A stretch of DNA of 39,266 bases from Symbiodinium natans (Eukaryota > Sar > Dinophyceae > Suessiales > Symbiodiniaceae): contig CAJNDS010001043.1 in NCBI GenBank assembly GCA_905221605.1, positions 1 through 39,266 on the forward strand. Direction: 5' to 3'. Made by a program: the position numbers and the translations under genes. Positions 1 through 10,060 of the stretch are shown here, in pieces (within the stretch, counting starts at the first letter, position 1; every line of letters begins with the position of its first letter). The notes under the pieces were generated by a model that made no database searches, was not told where the DNA came from, and was given only the letters and a program-made list of their open reading frames with translations.

Positions 1-156
1 CGTGATTGGCCACATCAACTTTCCATTGCAAAAGCAGGGCTGAAAGGTAGAAACTTCATGAAGAGCAAATTTCACCAGTTTCATCCATAATTTAATTGCA
101 ACGTATGCTGCTGTAGTTCAATCTTTGAAAGTAAGTTGAAGCAACATATGCTTTTA
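1..156 (-). other. 3' flank of the minus-strand gene A
   Basis: This AT-rich stretch lies immediately downstream of the stop codon of the minus-strand gene at 157-696. No open frame with protein-like composition is seen on either strand, so it is probably 3' untranslated or intergenic DNA. On the minus strand an AATAAA hexamer (158-153) overlaps the stop codon. It may be chance, because it is very close to the stop. Confidence 0.4.
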
Positions 157-373
157 TTATCGCTCCAGTCCGATCCTTCTGGTCATGGGCTGTGGCGGCT
201 CATCGGAGAAGGCCCCCGCACTTTTGCCCGAACTGTTGTGGGTTATACTTTTGAGTGATGTTGGGAGTGGCTCATCGGAAGGCGCAAGCTTGGTTTGGTT
301 CTGGTTCCCTCGTTTTTGGGGTTGTCGTGGGGGATCTCTCCTCGGGCTCGTGTGAGGGCAGGACGCGGAATTC
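157..373 (-). CDS. Gene A, terminal exon
   Basis: After the acceptor TTTAG (375-374) the first base completes a Trp codon and 71 further codons run open to TAA at 159-157. The product is basic and Pro/Ser-rich (for example KLAPSDEPLPTSLKS and GAFSDEPPQPMTRR), as in a disordered C-terminal tail. A second frame is open for about 33 codons, but only this frame fits the upstream phase. Confidence 0.55.
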
Positions 374-696
374 CTAAACCCTAAACCCTCAACCCGAAAC
401 CCTGAACCCTAAACCCTAAACCTTAAACCCTAAACCCTAAACCCTAAATCCTAAACCCTAAACCCTAAATCCTAAACCCTCAACCCTAAACCCTCAACCC
501 TAAACCTCAACCCCTAAACCCTAAACCCTAAACCTTAAACCCTAAACCAGATGCCGAGAGGTGGCGAAACAAACTCAGGGATCTCGTAGAGCTCAGTCTT
601 CATGAAGCTGCGGTAGTGAGCTTCGTTGGCAAAATGGTCCTTGGCACTGACAAGGCGTCGCGTCATGTCAGGTGTGGGGTTTGTCGTTGTCAATTC
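157..696 (-). CDS. Gene A: 3' end of an unidentified protein gene (two exons, partial)
   Basis: Two minus-strand exons (696-548 and 373-157) join across an intron of 174 bases. The first exon ends two bases into a codon and the second starts with the one base needed, giving an uninterrupted frame of about 120 residues to a TAA stop. The first part looks folded (it includes MTRRLVSAKDHFANEAHYRS and FMKTELYEIPEFVSPP). The second is a polar tail rich in Pro, Ser and Arg, with two SDEP motifs. I do not recognise the family. The 5' end is missing: upstream on this strand lie an AT microsatellite and 4 kb of satellite, so the rest is either beyond the satellite or lost. This is the only supported minus-strand coding segment; later genes are on the plus strand. 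Confidence 0.6.
374..547 (-). repeat. Telomeric-repeat intron of gene A
   Basis: The plus strand reads as about 24 copies of CCCTAAA and close variants (CCCTCAA, CCTTAAA, CCCTAAAT). Read on the minus strand this is a GT-AG intron of TTTAGGG repeats: GTTTAGGG at the start and GGGTTTAG at the end. Phases on both sides agree (2 and 2), which supports its being spliced out. Confidence 0.65.
548..696 (-). CDS. Gene A, penultimate exon
   Basis: The frame is open from a TAA near 705. An AG at 698-697 is the likely acceptor, with AG at 709-708 an alternative outside the open frame. The exon encodes about 49 residues containing KDHFANEAHYRS and ELYEIPEFV, a balanced and aromatic-rich composition unlike the translated repeats nearby. 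The donor is CTG|GTTTAGG at 548/547, so the 5' splice site is itself part of the telomeric repeat. The exon ends in phase 2. Confidence 0.6.
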
Positions 697-734
697 CTTC
701 TCTTACCCTAAACATCCCCCCTAAACCTTACATA

Positions 735-840
735 TATTTATATGTATAGATATCTGTGTATATATGTATAATGTATATATATATATATATATGTATATAT
801 ATCTAATGTATATATGTATATATATATGTATATATATATG
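735..840. repeat. AT microsatellite
   Basis: Tandem TA/TATG repeats (tatatatgta type), continuing into ordinary AT-rich sequence up to the satellite border near 895. Confidence 0.9.
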
Positions 841-2414
841 TGAGAGGGACCTTTTGGGTCCATTTCACGTATATCACTTGTATGAGGAATTTAATTTATT
901 TACATATTAATTTCTTTAATTTCTTTAGTTTCTGGGGCTCTCTTAGGGAAATAAATGAAATTAAAGAAATTAATTAATTTCTTTAATTTCTTTAATTTCT
1001 GGGCCTCTCTGTGCGAAATTAAAGAAATTAAAGAAATTAATTAATTTCATTAATTTCTTTAATTTCCGGGCCTCTCTGTGAGAAATTAAAGAAATTAAAG
1101 AAACTAAATAATTTCATTAATTTCTTTAATTTCTGGGCCTCTCTGTGCGAAATTAAAGAAATTAAAGAAATTAATTAATTTCTTTAATTTCATTAATTTC
1201 ATTAATTTCTTTAATTTATTTTAATTAGTCCCGTGAGCCGGGGGGGGGGCCCCAATTAATTTCTTTTATTTCTTTAATTTCTGGGCCTCTCTGTGAGAAA
1301 TTAAAGAAATTAAAGAAATTAATTCCGGTAGCCCTTCGGGCTTGCGAGACTAATTAAAAGAAATTAATGAAATTAAAGAAATTAAAGAAATTAAAGAACT
1401 TAATGAAATTAATTAATTTCTTTAATTTCTTTAATTTCTGGGCCTCTCTGTGAGAAATTAAAGAAATTAAAGAAATTAATTAATTTCATTAATTTCTTTA
1501 ATTTCAGGGCCTCTCTGTGAGAAATTAAAGAAATTAAAGAAATTAATTAATTTCATTAATTTCTTTAATTTCTGGGCCTCTCTGTGCGAAATTAAAGAAA
1601 TTAAAGAAATTAATTAATTTCTTTAATTTCATTAATTTCATTAATTTCTTTAATTTATTTTAAGTAGTCCCGTGAGCCGGGGGGCCCCCCCCAATTAATT
1701 TCTTTAATTTCTTTAATTTCTGGGCCTCTCTGTGAGAAATTAAAGAAATTAAAGAAATTACTTAATTTCATTAATTTCTTTAATTTCTGGGCCTCTCTGT
1801 GAGAAATTAAAGAAATTAAAGAAATTAAAGAAATTAAAGAAATTAAAGAAATTAAAGAAATTAAAGAAATTAATTAATTTCATTAATTTCTTTAATTTCT
1901 GGGCCTCTCTGTGCGAAATTAAAGAAATTAAAGAAATTAATCAATTTGTTTAATTTCATTAATTTCATTAATTTCTTTAATTTATTTTAATTAGTCCCGT
2001 GAGCCGGGGGGGCTACCCCAATTAATTTCTTTGATTTCTGGGCTTCTCTGTGAGAAATTAAAGAAATTAAATACATTAATTCTGGTAGTCCTTCGGGCTT
2101 GCGAGACTAATTAAAAGAAATTAATGAAATTAAAGAAATTAAAGAAATTAGTGAAATTAATTAATTTCTTTAATTTCTTTAATTTCTGGGCCTCTCTATG
2201 AGAAATTAAAGAAATTAAAGAAATTAATTAATTTCATTAATTTCTTTAATTTCTGGGCCTCCCTGTGCGAAATTAAAGAAATTAAAGAAATCAATCAATT
2301 TCATTAATTTCTTTAATTTCTGGGCCTCTCTGTGCGAAATTAAAGAAATTAAAGAAATTAATTAATTTCTTTAATTTCATTAATTTCATTAATTTCTTTA
2401 ATTTATTTTAATTA

Positions 2415-2448
2415 GTCCCGTGAGCCGGGGGGGCTACCCCAATTAGTT
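2415..2448 (+). repeat. 34-bp satellite motif, plus orientation (example)
   Basis: A representative copy of the motif that begins ATTAGTCCCGTGAGCC and ends CTACCCCAATT. Copies vary mainly in the length of the central G and C runs (GGGGGGGCTACCCC, GGGGGGGGGCCCC, GGGGGGCTCCCCC). It aligns base for base, with no gap and about 8 differences, to the reverse complement of the TAGCCCTTCGGGC motif found in the same array. Confidence 0.8.
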
Positions 2449-2507
2449 TCTTTAATTTCTTTAATTTCTGTGCCTCTCTGTGAGAAATTAAAGAAATTAA
2501 AGAAATT

Positions 2508-2541
2508 AATTCCGGTAGCCCTTCGGGCTTGCGAGACTAAT
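2508..2541 (-). repeat. 34-bp satellite motif, inverted orientation (example)
   Basis: A representative copy reading AATTCCGGTAGCCC on the plus strand, then TTCGGGCTTGCGAGACTAAT. The inner GCCC-TTC-GGGC is itself a hairpin. It is the reverse-complement, diverged form of the ATTAGTCCCGTGAGCC motif, so the array alternates one motif in two orientations. Confidence 0.8.
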
Positions 2542-4835
2542 TAAAAGAAATTAAAGAAATTAAAGAAATTACAGAAATTAATGAAATTAATTAATTTCTT
2601 TAATTTCTTTAATTTCTGGGCCTCTCTGTGAGAAATTAAAGAAATTAAAGAAATTAATTAATTTCATTAATTTCTTTAATTTCTGGGCCTCTCTGTGCGA
2701 AATTAAAGAAATTAATTAATTTCTTTAATTTCTTTAATTTCATTAATTTCTTTAATTTCTTTAATTTATTTTAATTAGTCCCGTGAGCCGGGGGGGCTCC
2801 CCCAATTAATTTCTTTAATTTCTTTAATTTCTGGGCCTCTCTGTGAGAAATTAAAGAAATTAAAGAAATTAATTCCGGTAGCCCTTCGGGCTTGCGAGAC
2901 TAATTAAAAGAAATTAAAGAAATTAAAGAAATTAATGAAATTAATTAATTTCTTTAATTTCTTTAATTTCTGTGAGAAATTAAAGAAATTAAAGAAATTA
3001 ATTAATGTCATTAATTTCTTTAATTTCTGGGCCTCTCTGTGAGAAATTAAAGAAATTAAAGAAATTAATTAATTTCATTAATTTCTTTAATTTCTGGGCC
3101 TCTCTGTGCGAAATTAAAGAAATTAAAGAAATTAATTAATTTCTTTAATTTCATTAATTTCATTAATTTCTTTAATTTATTTTAAGTAGTCCCGTGAGCC
3201 GGGGGGGGGCCCCAATTAATTTCATTAATTTCTTTAATTTCTGGGCCTCTCTGTGCGAAATTAAAGAAATTAATGAAATTAATTAATTTCTTTAATTTCA
3301 TTAATTTCTTTAATTTATTTTAATTAGTCCCGTGAGCCGGGGGGGCTCCCCCAATTAATTTCTTTAATTTCTTTAATTTCTGGGCCTCACTGTGAGAAAT
3401 TAAAGAAATTAAAGAAATTAATTCCGGTAGCCCTTCGGGCTTGCGAGACTAATTAAAAGAAATTAATGAAATTAAAGAAATTAAAGAAATTAATGAAATT
3501 AATTAATTTCTTTAATTTCTTGAATTTCTGGGCCTCTCTGTGAGAAATTAAAGAAATTAAAGAAATTAATTAATTTCATTAATTTCTTTAATTTCTGGGC
3601 CTCCCTATGAGAAATTAAAGAAATTAAAGAAATTAATTAATTTCATTAATTTCTTTAATTTCTGGGCCTATCTGTGCGAAATTAAAGAAATTAAAGAAAT
3701 TAATTAATTTCTTTAATTTCATTAATTTCATTAATTTCTTTAATTTATTTTAATTAGTCCCGTGAGCCGGGGGGGGCCCCCCAATTAATTTCTTTAATTT
3801 CTTTAATTTCTGGGCCTCTCTGTGAGAAATTAAAGCAATTAAAGAAATTAATTCCGGTAGCCCTTCGGGCTTGCGAGACTAATTAAAAGAAATTAATGAA
3901 ATTAAAGAAATTAAAGAAATTAAAGAAATTAAAGAAATTAATGAAATTAATTAATTTCTTGAATATCTTGAATTTCTGGGCCTCTCTGTGAGAAATTAAA
4001 GAAATTAAAGAAATTCAAGAAATTAATTAATTTCTTTAATTTCATTAATTTCATTAATTTCTTTAATTTATTTTAATTAGTCCCGTGAGCCGGGGGGGCT
4101 ACCCCAATTAATTTCTTTAATTTCTTTAATTTCTGGGCCTCTCTGTGAGAAATTAAAGAAATTAAAGAAATTAATTCAGGTAGCCCTTCGGGCTTGCGAG
4201 ACTAATTAAAAGTAATTAAAGAAATTAAAGAAATTAAAGAAATTAATGAAATTAATTAATTTCTTTAATTTCTTTAATTTCTGGGCCTCTCTGTGAGAAA
4301 TTAAAGAAATTAAAGAAATTAATAATTTCATTAATTTCTTTAATTTCCGGGCCTCTCTGTGAGAAATTAAAGAAATTAAAGAAATTAAATAATTTCATTA
4401 ATTTCTTTAATTTCTGGGCCTCTCTGTGCGAAATTAAAGAAATTAAAGAAATTAATTAATTTCTTTAATTTCATTAATTTCATTAATTTCTTTAATTTAT
4501 TTTAATTAGTCCCGTGAGCCGGGGGGGGGGCCCCAATTAATTTCTTTTATTTCTTTAATTTCTGGGCCTCTCTGTGAGAAATTAAAGAAATTAAAGAAAT
4601 TAATTCCGGTAGCCCTTCGGGCTTGCGAGACTAATTAAAAGAAATTAATGAAATTAATTAATTTCTTGAATTTCTTGAATTTCTGGGCCTCTCTGTGAGA
4701 AATTAAAGAAATTAAAGAAATTAATCAATTTCATTAATTTCTTTAATTTCTGGGCCTCTCTGTGCGAAATTAAAGAAATTAAAGAAATTAGTTAATTTCT
4801 TTAATTTCATTAATTTCATAAATTTCTTTAATAAA

Positions 4836-5215
4836 ATTTCCCTGATGTTTCCCTGTTGCGCTTTTTTTTGGCCCCGATTGTTTCAGGGAAGTTTTCCCTT
4901 GAAACCCCTGTGTAGTGCTAGAATTTCCCCTCGAATCCCTTTAAGGCTTCGTGTATCTGTACCGCGTTCCCTTTTCTATTCCCTTACTTTCGTGCTGAAA
5001 CCATCGCCCTTTCTTTCCCTTAATTTCCCCAGTCATCCCTTAAAGAAAGGGACGCCTTCAAGATGTAGGAAGGATTTTTCATATAGTTGTGTGTACAATG
5101 GCTTGGTACTAGCGCTCTAATTTTCAAGAAGCTGTTTTGCAAGTAATGTGTGTCACGAGTTTGCTACGTTCATAGGCAGACGATGTAAATACACCCTCTC
5201 TAAACAAACCATTTC
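4836..5215. repeat. Dispersed element E, copy 1 (interrupts the satellite)
   Basis: From about 4884 this stretch matches 7227-7500 over about 320 bp with many small differences. Shared blocks include TCAGGGAAGTTTTCCCT, GTGCTGAAACCATC, TTTCAAGAAGC, TTGCAAGTAATG and AATAGGCAGAC/CATAGGCAGAC. The two copies differ by an internal length change of about 50 bp. A 91-codon open frame at 4845-5120 is not conserved in copy 2 and is not called as a gene. The element is unidentified. Confidence 0.75.
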
Positions 5216-5415
5216 CCCTAAACCCTGAACCCTAAACTCTAAACCCTAAACGCTCAAAGACTCCTACGGCCTCCAGGCCCTCTAAGAATCCCAAGTTCTC
5301 TAAGACTCCCAAGCCCCCTACACTTCCTAAGGCCCCGAAGCTCCCCAGGCCCCCTGAGCCCGCCAAGCCTCCTTAAGTCCCGTAAGCTCCTAAGCTGTCG
5401 AAGCCCCCTTACTCC
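5216..5415. repeat. Short CCCTAAA tract and degenerate CCCCCTAAG-type repeat
   Basis: A few CCCTAAA units are followed by pyrimidine-rich, loosely repeating units such as CCTCTAAGAATCCCAAG and CCCCCTGAGCCCGCCAAG. A similar tail follows element E copy 2 (about 7500-7560), so it may belong to the element. Confidence 0.6.
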
Positions 5416-5740
5416 CTAAACAATTTCGCAGAGCAAGCAGACAGCAAGTGAAGTTCATACAGTTCAAGTCCGTTTACTTCAGATCTATTGAATGCCAATG
5501 AAGTGTATAGAGTTGACCACAAGTGCATGACATTCAACTCAACACACTTGAGTGCCATGCAGTTCGAGTGCATACACGTCCAGTATACAAGTGCAGTATA
5601 CAAGTGAGTATGCAACCATATAAGTGCATACACTTAAGTGCATACACTTGTCCAAGTGCATACAGTTCGAGCGCACAGAGTCAAGTGCATAGACTCAACG
5701 CACCGCAAATCGATGCTTTCGGGCCAATCGTCTTCTAGTT
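5416..5740. repeat. AAGTGCATACA-type short tandem repeat
   Basis: Irregular repetition of AAGTGCATACACTT, AGTGCATACAGTTC and related units, densest at 5525-5700. Opposing open frames of 71-74 codons here are translations of the repeat. The stretch ends where the hairpin satellite resumes at about 5741. Confidence 0.7.
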
Positions 5741-6160
5741 TAAATTAGTCCCGTGAGCCGGGTGGGCTCCCCCAATTAATTTCTTTAATTTCTTTAATTT
5801 CTGGGTCTCTCTGTGAGAAATTAAAGAAATTAAAGAAATAAAAAAGAAATTGAAGAAATTAATTCAGGCAGCCGTTCGGGCTTGCGAGACTAATTAAACG
5901 AAATTACAGAAAGTAAAGAAATTCAAGAAATTGAGGGAGTTAAAGAAATTAAAGGTTTTCAGAAATTCAAACAATAAAGAAATCAAAGAAATTAAAGAAA
6001 TTAATGAAATTCATGAAACTAATTCCGGCAGCTGTTCGGGCTTGCGAGATTAATGAAAACAAATTAAAGAAATTCACAATTCATTAATTTCCGTAACTTC
6101 TTCCTGTCTGTGAGAAAAACAAGAAATGCAAGAAGTTAATTCCGGTAGTCGTTCGGGCTT
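5741..6160. repeat. Diverged edge of the hairpin satellite
   Basis: This contains one plus-orientation 34-bp motif (about 5745) and three inverted motifs (about 5866, 6026 and 6135) that become progressively more diverged. Degenerate AAATTAAAG arms lie between them, as expected for the decaying margin of a satellite. Confidence 0.85.
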
Positions 6161-6186
6161 ACCAAAAGCAAAGGAGAATCACGTCC

Positions 6187-6400
6187 CATTGAAAGATAGA
6201 CGAGTTGTGTCTTTGTACGTTGCGAGGTGGGGGAGCTCTTTCACAAGAGGTAGGTAGAGGACTTTCTCATATCCGGCAAAGAGATAGAGACGATCTTTCA
6301 TGACCCGCTACGAGATAGAGGAGCCTCTTTCATGTAAAGGGTAGGAAACGGTAGAGCTGCGAGCTCGTCTACCCATTGACGGGAAATGAGCAAGACAGGA
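6187..6400 (+). repeat. Module M1, copy 1
   Basis: Begins TTGAAAGATAGACGAGTT and runs through GGAGCTCTTTCACAAGAGG, CAAAGAGATAGAGACGATC and CATGTAAAGGGTAGG. Nearly the same text recurs at 8424, 9288 and 9866. Confidence 0.8.
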
Positions 6401-6884
6401 CATTAGAGTGCTCTTGTAGCTTGTATGAGTGAATTCTTGTCATTGAAAAAGGGGAGCTCTTTCGCAAGCGGTAAAGTAGAGAACTCTCTCATTTGCTGGA
6501 AAGTCTTTCATGACCTATTGCGAGATAAAGAAGCTCTGCCACGTAGAAGGTAGCAAACGGTAGAGCTGAGACGCTGAGAGCTCCTCTACCTAGGGACCTA
6601 GTGACGGGGAACCAAAAGGATAGGATATGAGAGAGCTCTCCTGAAGGAGTTCTTCAATCTCTGACTAGGAGATGAATGAGCTCCTGTCTCTTCTCATACG
6701 TAATGACAGACAGGAAATGAACGATGCCCTCGAGCTTTTAACGCATCAAGAAAAAGCTCCTCTATCCCCTACAAGAGTGGGAGAGAGGGAAGCCCTCTCT
6801 GACCTATTAGGAGATAGAAGAGCTTGCTCATTGCAAAATATCAAGAGGAGGAGCTCTTGCAGAAGTCATGACCTGTTAGGAACC

Positions 6885-7120
6885 AGAGGAGATAGAAGAG
6901 CTTGCTCATTGCAAAAGGGGAAGCGGAGGAGCACTTGCAGAAGAGGCAAGGAGCTCCTTCACTTGCTACAAAGACACAGAGGAGCTTTCAGACGACGTAT
7001 ATTCAGAGATAGCGAAATTCGATCACGTAGAGATAGAGACTCTCTTAATAGAGACTAATGAGTTATGTCATGTCTCATTTATCGGACAGAGAATGGCCCA
7101 GGGCGACCTTCAAAACTCTT
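6885..7120 (+). repeat. Module M2, copy 1
   Basis: Contains GAAGAGCTTGCTCATTGCAA, AGGCAAGGAGCTCCTTCAC, GAGGAGCTTTCAGA and a TATTCAGAGATAGCGAAA block. Recurs at 8073 (diverged), 8967, 9515 and 10522. Confidence 0.75.
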
Positions 7121-7226
7121 CATTGATAGAGAAGCTATTTCGGAAAACAAACATGGTGGAGAACTCTCTCATTCCTGCAATGTGATACAGGAGGTCTCTC
7201 GTGACCTCTTGTGAGATAGAGACCGG

Positions 7227-7500
7227 TTGCATCAGGGAAGTTTTCCCTGGAAACCCTTTGCTATTCCCTTACTTTGGTGCTGAAACCATCACGTTCTTGT
7301 TCCTTAATGCCCCAGTAAACCCTTGGAGAAAGAGGTGTTTTCAAGATGTGGTGGGGTATCTCATGTAGGAATGTACAATGGTTAGACACTAGCGCTCTTG
7401 CTTTCAAGAAGCAGTCTTGCAAGTAATGGCTCTGGGTTATGTCACGGGTTTGTTACGGTAATAGGCAGACTACACAAATACACCCTCCATTAAATTCCCG
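7227..7500. repeat. Dispersed element E, copy 2
   Basis: A diverged second copy of the 4884-5215 element, embedded in the GAGCTC region and followed by the same kind of CCTAAGACTCC tail. Together the copies show that this is a dispersed element, older than the present satellite arrangement or inserted into it. Confidence 0.75.
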
Positions 7501-8423
7501 TAGCCCTATAAACCCTACACCCTGCACGCGAATCCTGAGCCCCCTAAGACTCCTATGCCCCCTACGATGAGATATAGTTCATGGGAGAGCTCTTATACCG
7601 TTTATGAATGCCTTCTTCTATCTTTGAGATGAAAGAGCTCCTCTATCTTCTCATAGGAAATGAAAGAGATCCTGCATATGAAAAGAAAAGACCCTTCGAG
7701 AAAAGTTAAAGAATGGTAACGAATCCATGTCATCAATCTTTTCATGCGTAATGAGAGCGCTCCACACTCTTAATGGGACATGAAAGAGCTCCTCCATTTC
7801 TTTGAAATCAAAACCTTGCTTTCTCCCTGAGTGACAAAGATCTCTTGGAAATGAGAGATCTCTGCTACCACTTTCGAAAAAATGAGCTCCTATATCTCGG
7901 AGTCGGAAAGATAAAGATGTGAAAAGGAGCCCTCCCAAACCTACGAGGCGCCAGAGCACCCGCCCGCAGCTTTTCAAGCAGGAGAAAGGCTCTTTCGTAA
8001 GGGGCGGAGGAGCTCTGTCATTCCCTCAACCAGAGGGAGGGGAGCCCTCTCATGACCTATTCAAGAGAGAGGAGATAGAAGAGCTTGCTCATTGCTCTTT
8101 AGGATGCGGAGGAGCTTTTGCACAAGAGGCAAGGAGCTCTTTTACTTCTACAAACGCATAGAAGAGCGTTTAGATGACCTGTTACGAAATAGAATAAATG
8201 CTGTCTCACGTAAGCGAGAGAGACTGATGAGTTATGCGACGCTCCATTTCAGGGATAGGCCTTCGAAACCTTCAATTAGGGTTGATCTCTCGCAAAAAGG
8301 TAAAAGAGCTATGTCATTTCCTACGAAGCGATAAGCAGCCTAGAGACAATCGGCTTCTCTCATGTTTGCTTCATGGATAGAGAAGCTTTTCTCAACCAAA
8401 ACCAAAGAGACGGATCATGTCCC

Positions 8424-8640
8424 ATTGAAAGATAGACGAGTTCTGTCTTTGTACGTTACGAGGTGGGGGAGCTCTTTCACAAGAGGTAGGTAGAGGACTC
8501 TCTCATGTCCGGCAAAGAGATAGAGACGATCTTTCATGACCCGCTACGAGATAGAGAGCCTCTTTCATGTAAAGGGTAAGATATAGAAGAGCTGTGAGCT
8601 CCTTTACCTATCGACGGGAACTCTTATAGCTTTCATGAAT
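8424..8640 (+). repeat. Module M1, copy 2
   Basis: Almost identical to copy 1 over about 170 bp (6187 onward), including the GGTAGGTAGAGGACT block and the CGATCTTTCATGACCCGC block. It begins 2.24 kb after copy 1. Confidence 0.8.
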
Positions 8641-8966
8641 GAGTTCTTGCCAGTGAACAAAGGGAGCTCTTTCACAAAGGGTAGATAGAGACCTCTCTCA
8701 TTTCCTGTAAAAGAAAGAGGAGGTCTCTCACGACCTGATTATTGCGAGATAGAGAAGCTATGTCATATAAAGATAAGAAATGGTAGAGCTGAGGACTCCT
8801 CTGCCTAGTGACGGGAAATCAGTTAGATAGGACATGAGAGAACTTTCATACATTTCTTATGAATGAGTTCTTCAATCTCTGAATAGAAAATGAATGAGCT
8901 CCTGTGTCTTCGCATACGAAATGACAGTGTGGAAATGAGCTGTCTCATGACCTGTTAGGAAACAGA

Positions 8967-9275
8967 GGAGATAAAGAGCTTGCTCATTGCAAAAGAGGAA
9001 GCGGAGGGCTCTTGCAGAAGAGGCAAGGAGCTCCTTCACTTGCTGCAAAGATACAGAGGAGCTTTCAGATGACCTATTCAGAGATAGCGAAACTCGATCA
9101 CGTAAACGATAGAGATTGAAAAGTTATGTCATGCCCCATTTCAGGGATAGAGAATGGCCTTCCAGACTTTCATTTCGAATAAAGGAGAGATCTGTCACAG
9201 AAAGGTAGAAGAGCTATTCATTTCTTATTATATCACGGGTAGACAAGCTTTTTCTCAAATACAAACAAAAAACCT
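8967..9275 (+). repeat. Module M2, copy 3
   Basis: Matches the copy at 6885 and continues further, through AGAATGGCCTTCC and the GGTAGAAGAGCTAT block that is shared with 9515-9860. An open frame at 9154-9357 is a by-product. Confidence 0.7.
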
Positions 9276-9287
9276 GGCTCATGCACC

Positions 9288-9490
9288 ATTGAAAGATAGA
9301 CGAGTTCTGTCACTCTCGATCACAAGGTGGAGGAGCTCTTTCACACGAGGTAGGTAGAGCACTCTCTCTTTTCTTGCAAAGAGATAGAGAAGATCTGTCA
9401 TGACTCCATGAACCGTTACGAGATAGAGAAGCCTCTTTCATGTAAAGGATAGGTCATGGTAGAGCTGAGAGCTCCCCTGCCTAGTGATGG
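9288..9490 (+). repeat. Module M1, copy 3
   Basis: Same order of blocks as the other copies, with a small internal insertion before CGTTACGAGATAGAG. It begins 0.86 kb after copy 2. Confidence 0.75.
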
Positions 9491-9514
9491 CAAACGAGAA
9501 ATAGGAACCAAAGG

Positions 9515-9860
9515 AGATAGAAGAGGTTGCTCATTGCAAAATAGGAAGCGGAGGAGCTATTGCAGAAGAGGCAAGCAGCTCCTTCACTTGCTGCGCAGAC
9601 ACAAAGGAGCTTTCAGATGACCTGTTCAGAGATAGCGAAACTCTCTCACGTAAACGATAGAGACTGATGAGTTGTGTCCCCATTCAAGGGATAGAGAATG
9701 GCCTTCCAAACTTTCATTTCGGGTAAAGAAGAGATCTGTCGCAAAAAGGTAGAAGAGCTATGTCATTTCTTATGCATCGATAAACGGCTACTCGCATGAT
9801 TTCTTCATCGATAGAGAAGCAGCTATTTCTGAATAGAAATTCACAATGGAGCTGTCTCAT
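9515..9860 (+). repeat. Module M2, copy 4
   Basis: The longest copy: it includes TTGCTCATTGCAAAATAGG, CAAGCAGCTCCTTCACTTGC, GAATGGCCTTCCAAACTTTC and GCATCGATAAACGGC. It directly precedes M1 copy 4, suggesting that M2-M1 is a joint unit (as at 8967-9490). Confidence 0.7.
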
Positions 9861-9865
9861 GTCCC

Positions 9866-10060
9866 AGTGAAAGATAGACGAGTTGTGGCATTTGATTTTG
9901 AGGTGAAGGAGCTCTTTCACAAGAGGTAGGTAGAGGACTCTCTAATGTTCTGCAAAGAGATAGAGACAATCTTTCTTGACCCGCTACGAGATAGAGGAGC
10001 CTCTTCCATGTAAAGGGTAGGATGTGGTAGAGCTGTGAGCTCCTCTACCTATCGACGGGA
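9866..10060 (+). repeat. Module M1, copy 4
   Basis: Begins GTGAAAGATAGACGAGTT and follows copies 1 and 2 closely to CTACCTATCGACGGG. It begins 0.58 kb after copy 3, so spacing between copies shortens along the array. Confidence 0.75.

Larger units (their letters stand above)
895..4835. repeat. Large hairpin satellite with GC-rich punctuation
   Basis: This is about 3.9 kb built from arms of TTAATTTCTTTAATTTC and its exact complement GAAATTAAAGAAATTAA, separated by a constant loop, TGGGCCTCTCTGTG(A/C)G. Each arm-loop-arm is a near-perfect palindrome, and there are roughly 30. Between groups of hairpins sit GC-rich 34-bp motifs, in plus orientation near 1226, 1666, 1994, 2417, 2778, 3188, 3327, 3755, 4079 and 4509, and inverted near 1326, 2087, 2513, 2876, 3426, 3856, 4179 and 4606. 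Higher-order spacing is mostly 320-440 bp. There is no coding potential. Confidence 0.95.

Noticed and set aside
374-548. The telomeric tract as a true chromosome end
   Set aside because: Unique, protein-like sequence lies on both sides and the tract is interrupted by variants, so it is interstitial.
895-4835. CRISPR-like array (regular short palindromic repeats)
   Set aside because: Repeats are hairpins joined to each other without unique spacers of constant length, the genome is eukaryotic, and no cas-like genes are present.
6672-7058. 128-codon plus-strand open frame, basic and repetitive
   Set aside because: It is the translation of GAGCTC/GATAGAG repeat modules. Other copies of the same module (8967, 9515, 10522) break the frame and there is no clear start context or exon border.
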